Position numbers and translations under genes: made by a program
The notes under the pieces: model-generated
What the model saw: the letters and a program-made list of their open reading frames with translations, nothing else
Databases searched by the model: none
Told to the model about the DNA's origin: nothing
In this document: positions 1-6,946 of the stretch, piece after piece
Position numbering within the stretch: position 1 is the stretch's first letter
Layout: each line of letters starts with the position of its first letter
NCBI GenBank assembly: GCA_044432725.1
Contig: JAWXUL010000012.1
Span: 1 to 64,000 of the forward strand
Reading direction: 5' to 3'
Source: JAWXUK01 sp044432725
Lineage (GTDB): Bacteria > Bacillota > Clostridia > Oscillospirales > Oscillospiraceae
DNA: 64,000 bases

Positions 1-115
1 TGTCAAGGGACATTCCTCCCACGCCCGGCACCCAGTCTGGGATTGCTATGCCGTTCAAGCCTTTGATTACGGCATTGATCGCTCCTATGATTGTGTTCAT
101 CACACTGGAACACAT
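1..115 (-). pseudogene. Phage tail tape-measure protein fragment (runs off window edge)
   Basis: An open minus-strand frame enters from the left edge and begins at ATG 115 after an in-frame stop at 119-121. It encodes about 38 residues, including NAVIKGLNGIAIPDWVPGVG. The pattern of alternating Ile/Leu helix, then PDWVPGxGG, is typical of the C-terminal region of siphovirus tape-measure proteins. A normal tape measure is hundreds of residues long and nothing upstream continues it, so this is either a remnant or a frame joined differently outside the window. Family assignment rests on recall of the motif only. Confidence 0.45.
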
Positions 116-168
116 AGTTTAAATTCCTTCCAAAAACTCAAAATTATCAATCTTTGGAAGGAGTATAT

Positions 169-246
169 ATGTGCTACAATTTCACTAAAGATAATCTGTA
201 CTTTGTGGGTAACACTAAAGTGCAAGAATTTGCTCAACTCATTTGA
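169..246 (+). CDS. Short 25-residue ORF with a strong ribosome binding site
   Basis: ATG 169 follows GGAAGGAG at 156-163 with ideal spacing and opens a 25-codon frame beginning MCYNFTKDNLYFVGN, ending at TGA 244-246. I do not recognise it. It overlaps the end of the convergent gene at 234-908. The RBS lies in the right arm of an inverted repeat (CCTTCCAAA at about 127-135 against TTTGGAAGG at about 153-161). It may be the 5' stub of a gene truncated by rearrangement. Confidence 0.22.
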   Translation: MCYNFTKDNLYFVGNTKVQEFAQLI

Positions 247-908
247 AAAACCACGATACCCTCATACATTGCCATGGTTTCATCTATATTGGGATAAAAC
301 CCTTCCGTTGGGTCTGTTCCATAGGTGCTTTGTATCGTATATTTCTCGCTAACTTCTGATTTTTCAGGTGTATCTAAATGACTTAGTACGGTTTCTACCA
401 TCAAGTCAATATTTCCAGCAAGTGTTTCATCAGACTTTATGGTATTCAGTGTATCCTCGGTCAGTCCAGACAAAGCATTGACTGGTAACACTTCCACTGT
501 TAATAAATACTCATTTTTGTCTAGTACAGAAGAATTCACTTGAAAATCAGCCATTTTATACGCCTTTTCTACATGGTTTTTCACTTGGTCAAAAGTGCTG
601 TCACTGAGCAATTCGCTGTCCCATACAAATTCTGGATTTCCTAATTTTTGAAAATATTCAGGTAGCACTGCATGGAGTAAATCCATAGAACCTGCCATGA
701 TACTGTCCTCATGATAGGTTGGAACATAGGAATTACTATCTTCCAACATAGGTGACATGGTGCCATAATAACGCAGTTCCAATTCCCCTTCTACGGAACT
801 TTTCAGTTTTTCAGAAAGGTCTTTGTGGGAATTTGTTGCAAATCCCACTACCAACCCAACAACTAATAACCCAGCAAGTCCACTTATCCAAAGTTTTGTT
901 TTTTTCAT
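234..908 (-). CDS. Orphan membrane-anchored sensor domain, paralogue of the tail of the M56 protein at 54970-57462
   Basis: I use the ATG at 908 (MKKTKLWISGLAG) rather than upstream in-frame codons because it matches the point in the 830-residue M56 protein at 54970-57462 where the same module begins. The two are clearly homologous along their length: the MKKTKLW start, the transmembrane run LLVVGLVVGF, ELRYYGT, LLHAVLPEYF, YKMADFQ, NEYLLTVEVLPV and LSHLD. The protein is about 224 aa, with one N-terminal membrane helix and an extracytoplasmic remainder. It lacks the peptidase and multi-pass half of an M56 (BlaR1/MecR1-like) receptor, so it cannot work as a protease receptor alone. It may be a duplicated and detached sensor module, or a decoy or ligand partner. 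No BlaI gene is adjacent. Function unknown. Confidence 0.65.
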   Translation of the reverse strand: MKKTKLWISGLAGLLVVGLVVGFATNSHKDLSEKLKSSVEGELELRYYGTMSPMLEDSNSYVPTYHEDSIMAGSMDLLHAVLPEYFQKLGNPEFVWDSELLSDSTFDQVKNHVEKAYKMADFQVNSSVLDKNEYLLTVEVLPVNALSGLTEDTLNTIKSDETLAGNIDLMVETVLSHLDTPEKSEVSEKYTIQSTYGTDPTEGFYPNIDETMAMYEGIVVFQMS

Positions 909-1110
909 AATAGTTTCACTTATCCTTTCATAATAACCCCTCATGTTTAGGTTTTGCAAGAGTTAGGGAACCTCTTACAACCTTTTCATATCTAAACTTA
1001 GTATACCACAAATCCAACCTTTTGTGTAGATTTATGTTTAGAATACACTTAGACTTGTCTAAAAGACATATTCTCTCCTAATGTTTTCCAATTATATAGT
1101 GAACTTCTAA

Positions 1111-2160
1111 CTAAGAAAAAGCCACAGATTCCCTAATATCTTGTCTAGTACAGCAAAAATTCCCTACTATACTATCCGAAAACATCTTATTTGCTTTCGC
1201 TTTACCTCGTAAACTTTTCTCTTTGGTATTCCAAGTGTGCCATAGCAAATAATTGTTCAAAAACTTAGTGGCAACCCCTTTTCTATCGTGAATTATCCAA
1301 TTTTTCAGTTGACTGTGCAAAGAGTTGATGTGATTTATATGCAAAACTCCTTTTTTATGCTTTCCACTTTCTATTTGATGTAGTTCTGCTTTGATTTCTT
1401 CTGCAAACTTTGGATATGCTTTGTGACTATCCGTACAAATAGTTGTTTGTGGCTCTATTTTGTCCGTGTAGAGGTTTAACAAGCACTGAGTAGTCAATCT
1501 ACCCTTACACACAGGAGAAGCCACTAAACCACTTTTTCGCCCCATTGCCGTAGATACACAGATTTGTTCGTGACTGATACCCCTGTAATCAACTTCTTTT
1601 CCTCTTTTTCTGGATTTCTTACTGTTTCGAGGTGCAATCCATTCTTTCTTTTGTCTGTTATGGTTTCCTTTGAAACTTTCAGCAAAGAATGTTTCGTCCA
1701 TTTCTGTGATTCCGTCTAGTTCGTCAATACCTAAGTTGTTGACTATTGCAAAAAGTATCTTGTGTCGCATAAAAAAGGCTGTTTTTAGACTGATTTTGAC
1801 TTCTTCTTTGCATTTCCTCAATGTAAGTTTTCTAGTCATACAATCAATGTATTTTGACCATTGGTGCATAGAAAGTTTACTGTTCTCAAAAATAGTTCCA
1901 GTAGTAATTCCGAAAGTTCTTTGACATTCTTTGCAATAAAATCGTTGTTTTCCTCTCACTGTTCCGTGTTTTATGACTTCTTTACTTTCACAATGAGGAC
2001 ATTTTAGACCTTCTGAAAATCTACTTTCTGCAATGGTATTTGCTAGTGTATTATCATCATTTTTCTCTTGTAAATAGTTATCAAGTTCAGACTGTAGTTC
2101 TTCTAAGTCTGAAAATCCTAGTGTAGATTTTAGTAATTCAAATTGTTCTTTTACTGTCAT
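1111..2160 (-). CDS. IS1595/ISXO2-family transposase
   Basis: The 349-aa product has the IS1595 layout: an N-terminal zinc ribbon (CPHC at about residues 54-57, a second CKEC near 76-79), a helix-turn-helix region, then the ISXO2-like catalytic domain with acidic motif MDETFF, the second aspartate in CTDSHKAYPKF, and HINHINSLHS near the C terminus, where IS1595 enzymes carry Asn rather than a canonical third Glu. Start ATG 2160 follows AGGAG at good spacing. A terminal-repeat-like sequence lies upstream at 2233-2256. I could not find the opposite end to the left of 1111, so the element may be incomplete although the frame is intact. A broken close relative lies at 13245-13889. Confidence 0.85.
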   Translation of the reverse strand: MTVKEQFELLKSTLGFSDLEELQSELDNYLQEKNDDNTLANTIAESRFSEGLKCPHCESKEVIKHGTVRGKQRFYCKECQRTFGITTGTIFENSKLSMHQWSKYIDCMTRKLTLRKCKEEVKISLKTAFFMRHKILFAIVNNLGIDELDGITEMDETFFAESFKGNHNRQKKEWIAPRNSKKSRKRGKEVDYRGISHEQICVSTAMGRKSGLVASPVCKGRLTTQCLLNLYTDKIEPQTTICTDSHKAYPKFAEEIKAELHQIESGKHKKGVLHINHINSLHSQLKNWIIHDRKGVATKFLNNYLLWHTWNTKEKSLRGKAKANKMFSDSIVGNFCCTRQDIRESVAFS

Positions 2161-2232
2161 AAAATCACTCCTAAATAGATTATATACTATTTAGACGTAT
2201 GAAAGATGAAAAAGTTCCATCTTTTACTAATA

Positions 2233-2256
2233 CCAATACACAGGGCTAACACAGCC
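2233..2256. repeat. IS1595-type terminal inverted repeat
   Basis: The 24-bp sequence beginning CCAATACACAGGGCTAACAC is almost identical to the right terminal repeat of the deleted copy at 13961-13984, and is complementary to the left repeat at 13263-13286. The tip (AGCC side) points right, so it belongs to the transposase at 1111-2160. Confidence 0.75.
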
Positions 2257-2275
2257 AAAATCAAAGATTGAAAAA

Positions 2276-3325
2276 ATGTCAGAAATCAACAAAGAAAAGG
2301 AAGGAAAAATCAGTTTTTGTCCATATTGTAACAGTGAAAACTTGAAAAAGAATGGTACAAAGGATAATAAACAAAGACATTTATGCAAAGATTGTAACAA
2401 AACTTTCACAGTGAATACAGGAAAAACAAAGCAATATTCTAAACTTAGTGGCAAACAATGGAAAGGTTTGTTGCGAGGTATGGCAAAAAACGAAACTTTA
2501 AGTGTAATTAGTGAAGAAACTGGTCTAAGTGTTCCAAGTGTATGGTTTAATAGACAAAAAGTGTGTGCAATGCTATCTAGTACCATAGAAAACAATGATA
2601 TTTTCAAAGATATTGCAGAATGTGACGAATGTTACACTGTTTCTTCATTTAAAGGAAAAAGAGATGCTTCTTTTTTCATTGATACTTTGAATAGATTACC
2701 AAGATATAACAGAAAATATGAGGAAAAAGTTGCATATTTAGTTGATAATGGTTATGGTTATTTGAAAGAAAGTGACCCAGAAAGATGGAATAAACTACTT
2801 GACGGCACCAGATTGGGAGGAATTAGTAACGAACAAGTTTGTACTGTTACTTGCAAAGATAGAAGTGGAAATCTCCTAATTGAACAAACTTGTTTGGGCA
2901 GATTAGAAATTCAAGACGCAAAAGAAGTATTAAAATCTAAATTTGCACCTGATTCCATCTTAGTGACAGATTGTTTAAGTTCCTACCAAAAATTCGCAAG
3001 AGATGAAGAAATACACCTCGAACAAGTAAATTCAAAAGAACACAAAAAAGGGCCTTTTAGCCTTGCTCACATCAACGCACTACATTCTGGTATCAGTAGC
3101 CACTGGAACCGCCTAGATGGACGTACACAGGCTACTAAGTACCATGATTATGGCTTGTTCTTTTACTGGTGGCTAGAGAAAAACAGGAACTTGAAGATAA
3201 ACGAAAAAGTAGACGTTTTATTCAAGTTGATAAAAACAACAAATATTGAAAATATCACTTATGAAGATATAAGAAACAAGCCTTTGACATTGAATACAAA
3301 GGGTTTTATACCTGAATATGTGTAA
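2276..3325 (+). CDS. Second, divergent IS1595/ISXO2-like transposase
   Basis: A 349-aa protein with zinc ribbon CPYCNSENLKKNG...CKDC, DNA-binding helices, and an ISXO2-like DDE domain: ECDECYTVSSFKGK, LVTDCLSSYQKFA and HINALHSGISSHWNR. It is only distantly related to the neighbour at 1111-2160. No ribosome binding site precedes ATG 2276. The frame is open upstream to a stop at 2228-2230 and reads straight through the terminal repeat at 2233-2256. The simplest reading is that the first IS inserted into the 5' end of this element, so its true start and left end are lost or moved. No terminal repeat was found after 3325. Probably poorly expressed. Confidence 0.75.
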   Translation: MSEINKEKEGKISFCPYCNSENLKKNGTKDNKQRHLCKDCNKTFTVNTGKTKQYSKLSGKQWKGLLRGMAKNETLSVISEETGLSVPSVWFNRQKVCAMLSSTIENNDIFKDIAECDECYTVSSFKGKRDASFFIDTLNRLPRYNRKYEEKVAYLVDNGYGYLKESDPERWNKLLDGTRLGGISNEQVCTVTCKDRSGNLLIEQTCLGRLEIQDAKEVLKSKFAPDSILVTDCLSSYQKFARDEEIHLEQVNSKEHKKGPFSLAHINALHSGISSHWNRLDGRTQATKYHDYGLFFYWWLEKNRNLKINEKVDVLFKLIKTTNIENITYEDIRNKPLTLNTKGFIPEYV

Positions 3326-3674
3326 TATAGGAGAAAAGGTAAACCTGAAGATGGAAATATCCTATTAGAAAGGTAAGTACAAATGCGACCAAAATCAGTT
3401 ACATTGATATGTACTTACACCTCTTGTATTATCGTTTGTTTTGTGATATTATTAAAAAATCTTTGTTATCCTTATGTATTGGTGCATATACAATAAATGT
3501 TCAGGAAATAGAAAAATGTCTTTATCTTCTATCAATTATTGAGGAGCGTTTATAAGGAGGAAAAACCAAATAACTATCTAAAAAATTATACTCAAGGCTA
3601 ACAGAAAAAATTTTTCAAATGCTACGAATATTCCTGAAGTTTTTGCGACATATAAAGTGAAGGGAGGAATGGAT
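3326..3674. other. Intergenic region before the first ECF sigma operon
   Basis: AT-rich. It contains GGAGG-like runs near 3540 and 3558 but no convincing gene, and a sigma-operon upstream motif at 3601-3620 (separate entry). The boundary of the second transposon should lie here but I see no terminal repeat. Confidence 0.4.
3601..3620 (+). promoter_or_regulatory. A/T-tract element shared with the second ECF sigma operon
   Basis: ACAGAAAAAATTTTTCAAAT lies about 55 bp upstream of the sigma gene. Almost the same string occurs, correctly oriented, upstream of the paralogous sigma gene (60676-60696, minus strand). Conservation at the same place in front of two sigma genes suggests an UP-like or autoregulatory promoter element. 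Confidence 0.5.
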
Positions 3675-4220
3675 ATGGAGGATAAAGAAATTATACATCT
3701 GTACCATCAGCGAAATGAGATAGCTTTGTCAGAAACAGCAAGCAAGTATGGAAAACTTTTGTATTCCGTGGCAAAGGGTGTGCTTTATAGCCGTGAGGAC
3801 AGCGAGGAAATCGTCAATGACACCTACCAAGGTGCGTGGACTTCTATGCCACCGAATAAACCTGATAGTTTAACGGCTTTTCTCTGTCGAATCACTCGAA
3901 ATCTGGCTATTTCAAGGTATCGGAAGTCCACAGCAAAAAAAAGAGAAGGTGTTTTGTTAGAACTCACGGAATTAGAAGCAGAAAAGTCTGGGATGGACGA
4001 TAGCTTGCTTTTACAAGAGCTGACAGACAGTATCAATCAATTTTTAGAGAAATTACCCAGAGAAGATAGGGTAATCTTTGTGAAACGATACTTTTTTGAT
4101 GAATCTTTGGGAGAGTTATCCGAGGAACTGCTGATGGAGGAAAACAAAATTTCTTCTAAACTGTACAGACTTCGGCAAAAATTGAAGCAAAAACTGATTC
4201 AGGAGGGTTATGACTTATGA
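3675..4220 (+). CDS. ECF-type RNA polymerase sigma factor
   Basis: The product (about 181 aa) has the ECF plan: region 2 (IALSETASKYGKLLYSVAKG, DSEEIVNDTYQGAW), a linker, then region 4 (LPREDRVIFVKRYFFDESLG, EENKISSKLYRLRQKL). I chose ATG 3675 because GGAGG at 3663-3667 sits about 7 bases before it; GTG 3657 and ATG 3669 are too close to or inside that site. The stop overlaps the start of the next gene (ATGA), as expected for a sigma/anti-sigma pair. It is paralogous to the sigma factor at 60065-60622. Likely held at the membrane by the product of 4217-5746 and released by an envelope signal. The target regulon is unknown. Confidence 0.85.
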   Translation: MEDKEIIHLYHQRNEIALSETASKYGKLLYSVAKGVLYSREDSEEIVNDTYQGAWTSMPPNKPDSLTAFLCRITRNLAISRYRKSTAKKREGVLLELTELEAEKSGMDDSLLLQELTDSINQFLEKLPREDRVIFVKRYFFDESLGELSEELLMEENKISSKLYRLRQKLKQKLIQEGYDL

Positions 4221-5746
4221 AAATTTATGACGCAATCACAGGAATTTCTGACGAATTTGTAGAAGAAGCACTGAACTACAAGGCAGATAGCGAAAAAAAG
4301 ACAAAGAAATGGAAACATTATTGTGCGATGGCAGCCAGTCTTGCTTTTGTGGTGGGAATTGGGACGTACCTTTGGCAGAATGGAGCTTTTCAGGGAGCAA
4401 GTTCAGGAAATGGAAGTGGAGGAGGATTTTCTGGAAATGAAATCCAAACTTTTATGTCTTACGCAGGTCCTGTCTTTCCTTTGACAATGGAAGGTGAAAA
4501 TGAATATATTTCAGCAACAAGACAGATAAATTACGATTTTTCGCCCTATTTACCCAGTGAAGAAACTCAAATTTGGGAAGATAGTAGCGAAAATGTTGTC
4601 AATCGTTCCAAAAGAGAAGCCATTATCACGGACACTTATCTGGTGGAAAACCAAGGAAATCTGGAAGAAACAGTGACTTTTCGCTACCCTATTACGGCTA
4701 CTTTGACTCACCACAAAAACCAACTACCTACCATTCAGGTTGACGGAAAAGAAGTGGAAAGTAGGCTTAGATTAGGGGATAGTGAAACTTATTATGAAGA
4801 GGACTTCCCGACCTCATTTTACGCAAACTCGTTTGAAGATTACGTTGCTTTCTTAGAAAATGGTCATATTTTTAGCGATACAACAGGGGTTTCTTTGGAT
4901 ATTCCTGTCACAGTTTACAGATTTACTGACCACCAAGCAAACTTCGAGGAAGGGAATAGCCCCACTTTGGCTGTTTCATGCACCATAGACAATGATAAAA
5001 CCGTTATTCTCACCCACGGATTTCACGGTGGAAGTTGGAACGAGGACACAGGCGAGCGAATCAATTCTTATTCCATTCCACAGCCCAATGAAACAGGTTT
5101 CGAGGAAACACGTTATTTTATTGTGATAGGGGAAGATGTAGAAATTTCGCTACAAGGTTATAAAACAGGTGGATATGACCCTAAAGACAAGTTTGACAGT
5201 CCCACAGCCACTATTATTCGTGAAGAAACCTCTTTATCAGCCGTATTAAAGGAAATTTCACAAGATAATTCCTATTATAGAACCCCAGAAGAAATATCTT
5301 CTCTCATTTCTGAAGAAGAATTTCTCCAACTTGTGGGAAACTTTCTGGAGCAATACCAATCACTGCGACCAATCCAAACAAATTACTTCCAACCAGCCAT
5401 GTTAGAGGATTCATTTATGATGATTACGTCTGTGAATCGGCTATTTTATGCAGAATTTGAAGTAACTATCCCCAGTGGTGGTGCTGTGGAAATCGTGGCA
5501 CAGGCAAGCAAAGAAGCAAGCTACAATCACTATTATAAAGGCTCTGACGTGACCACCAACGGCTTTGACTTAGTGACACAGCTAGGTTCCAATCTCGTAT
5601 TTGCAGAGCAATCTGCTTCAGTAGAAACCCATGATAGAGTAGAGATAATCGGTCAAAATTTTGGCTTTGATGTTGAAAATGGTATCACTTCTGTGGAACT
5701 TGACCTTGAAGTACCCTATTATTATCTTTATGTGCATTTAATTTAG
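4217..5746 (+). CDS. Membrane-anchored anti-sigma-like protein with a large external domain
   Basis: This 509-aa protein starts with a short cytoplasmic segment (MKIYDAITGISDEFVEEALN), one transmembrane helix near residues 35-53 (CAMAASLAFVVGIGTYLW), a Gly/Ser-rich linker and about 430 external residues. The N-terminal pattern is shared with the 202-aa protein after the other sigma gene (MDIYKSLGHISEEMVQEAEE, then AMASSVALIFGL), which supports a sigma-binding role. The four-base overlap with the sigma gene points to coupled translation. The external domain is beta-rich, predicted only by eye, and I do not recognise it. It may be the signal-sensing part. It is much larger than the partner at 59460-60068. 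Confidence 0.7.
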   Translation: MKIYDAITGISDEFVEEALNYKADSEKKTKKWKHYCAMAASLAFVVGIGTYLWQNGAFQGASSGNGSGGGFSGNEIQTFMSYAGPVFPLTMEGENEYISATRQINYDFSPYLPSEETQIWEDSSENVVNRSKREAIITDTYLVENQGNLEETVTFRYPITATLTHHKNQLPTIQVDGKEVESRLRLGDSETYYEEDFPTSFYANSFEDYVAFLENGHIFSDTTGVSLDIPVTVYRFTDHQANFEEGNSPTLAVSCTIDNDKTVILTHGFHGGSWNEDTGERINSYSIPQPNETGFEETRYFIVIGEDVEISLQGYKTGGYDPKDKFDSPTATIIREETSLSAVLKEISQDNSYYRTPEEISSLISEEEFLQLVGNFLEQYQSLRPIQTNYFQPAMLEDSFMMITSVNRLFYAEFEVTIPSGGAVEIVAQASKEASYNHYYKGSDVTTNGFDLVTQLGSNLVFAEQSASVETHDRVEIIGQNFGFDVENGITSVELDLEVPYYYLYVHLI

Positions 5747-5808
5747 AATACAAACAACTAGAAACCCAGAAAAATAAGTAAAAAAGTTGAAAGAGTAAAT
5801 TTCAAAAG

Positions 5809-5844
5809 CGAGTGAATAAAATGTATAATATTCACTTGTTTTTT
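5809..5844 (+). terminator. Rho-independent terminator after the sigma/anti-sigma operon
   Basis: Stem CGAGTGAATA (5809-5818) pairs with TATTCACTTG (5829-5838), followed by six T. Confidence 0.75.
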
Positions 5845-5945
5845 GGAATTTTATTCAGCAACACTTTCCCTAAAATGGGAGAAAAAGAATAAGACAACCA
5901 GCTAACCACTAACATTTAAGTGATTTATCTGTTTGTCTTATTATA

Positions 5946-6086
5946 CTCTCTTCCCAGATTGTAAAATTGAGCAATGAAACAAAAAGTGTTTCACCTGAAC
6001 AAGTAAAAAGATTGGAGGATTTGTTAGAAAATATATGGCATACACTAAAATTATCCCTATTAGAAATACAATCGGCAAGTCAATAG
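5946..6086 (+). pseudogene. Possible MobC-like C-terminal fragment
   Basis: An open frame ending at TAG 6084-6086 encodes LSNETKSVSPEQVKRLEDLL followed by ENIWHTLK. Relaxosome accessory proteins of the MobC type often end in such a helix and overlap the start of the relaxase gene, as here (relaxase ATG 6035). There is no start codon or N-terminal domain. Assignment rests on context and is weak. Confidence 0.25.
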
Positions 6087-6370
6087 ATTACATCTGTGAC
6101 CCTACAAAAACAGACCACTGTGCCTACATTTATTCGGAAAAATGTTTCCCCAAAACAGCAGAAGTTGAGTTTGATTTTTTACTAAGACAGGCTCAAGAGG
6201 GTTGAAAAGTTATCGGTAGGCACTTGATACAATCCTTTGCCCAAGATGAAGTTACACCAGAACAGGCTCACGAAATTGGCAAGAAATTAGCCGAGGAAAT
6301 TTTCAAAGGTGAATATGCCTTTATTTTGGCTTTGATTTTGATACAAAGAACCCCTTTAAAAATATTTTAA
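6035..6370 (+). pseudogene. Degenerate MobA/VirD2-like relaxase, N-terminal part
   Basis: ATG 6035 begins MAYTKIIPIRNTIGKSIDYI, the typical start of ICE and mobilisable-plasmid relaxases of the MobP type. An in-frame TGA at 6203-6205 interrupts it, after which the frame continues VIGRHLIQSFAQDEVTPEQA and HEIGKKLAEEIFKGEYAF, the next conserved block. It diverges just where the HxDxxHxH metal-binding motif should follow, so the catalytic core is missing. The full-length family is usually 400 aa or more. This marks a former mobilisation module between the sigma operon and the restriction genes. Confidence 0.75.
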
Positions 6371-6511
6371 ATATCCGTTCTAATGGAAAATACAAGGATA
6401 TATGAACCTTTTTTTGTGAAGTTCATATTTCCTTGTTTTATTTTTTTCTTTGTGGATGAGTCTGTGCTGCTTTCGTGAAAGGGTTTGCAACCACCTAACG
6501 ATAAAATGTGA

Positions 6512-6594
6512 GGTTATCGTTGTAAGGTTGTGCTATCGTTGAATGGTTAATGTTAGCGTTGGAAAGCTGGTGATACCGTTGAAAAGTTGGTGCA
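6512..6594 (+). repeat. Degenerate iteron-like direct repeats, period about 20-22 bp
   Basis: Four imperfect units share a core of ATCGTTG, AGCGTTG or ACCGTTG followed by AAxGGTT or AAAGTTGGTG. They sit just after a relaxase remnant, so they could be relics of plasmid iterons or an oriT region. The divergence is strong and the assignment uncertain. Confidence 0.3.
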
Positions 6595-6851
6595 TAATTA
6601 AAATATGTGCCTGAAAGATTAGGTCTCAGTTAACAGATTCTAAAATTACATTTAGCCAGCGTTCATTACTCTTGGGGAATAAAAGTACTAAAAACATAAT
6701 AAAAATAGTGAATTAACCGAGAATCTATGGATATTTAGTGAAAATATTCGTGGAAGCTCGGTTCTATTTTTAGGGGTAGAAAGAGCGGTTTATATATTCA
6801 AATGATTTTTAGAAATATTTTAGTTTTGACAGCAAACATTTGCTGATTCTA

Positions 6852-6880
6852 TTGACCTGAATAGAAAAGCATGGTATATT
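6852..6880 (+). promoter_or_regulatory. Sigma-A-type promoter for the hsd operon
   Basis: TTGACC (6852-6857), a 17-bp spacer and TATATT (6875-6880) lie about 65 bp before hsdR. Confidence 0.6.
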
Positions 6881-6946
6881 ATCATTAGGAAATTATATAC
6901 AAATTTATATCGGGCGTCTAATAAATAAAGCAAAGGAGTGTTTCAT

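Larger units (their letters stand above)
6371..6946. other. Non-coding stretch between relaxase remnant and hsdR
   Basis: AT-rich, with a short in-frame tail FDFDTKNPFKN in another frame near 6335-6400. It has degenerate direct repeats at 6512-6594 and the hsdR promoter near 6852. I see no intact gene. Confidence 0.4.

Noticed and set aside
6512..6594. CRISPR-like repeats
   Set aside because: Units are too short and too diverged, spacing is not spacer-like, and no cas gene is present.
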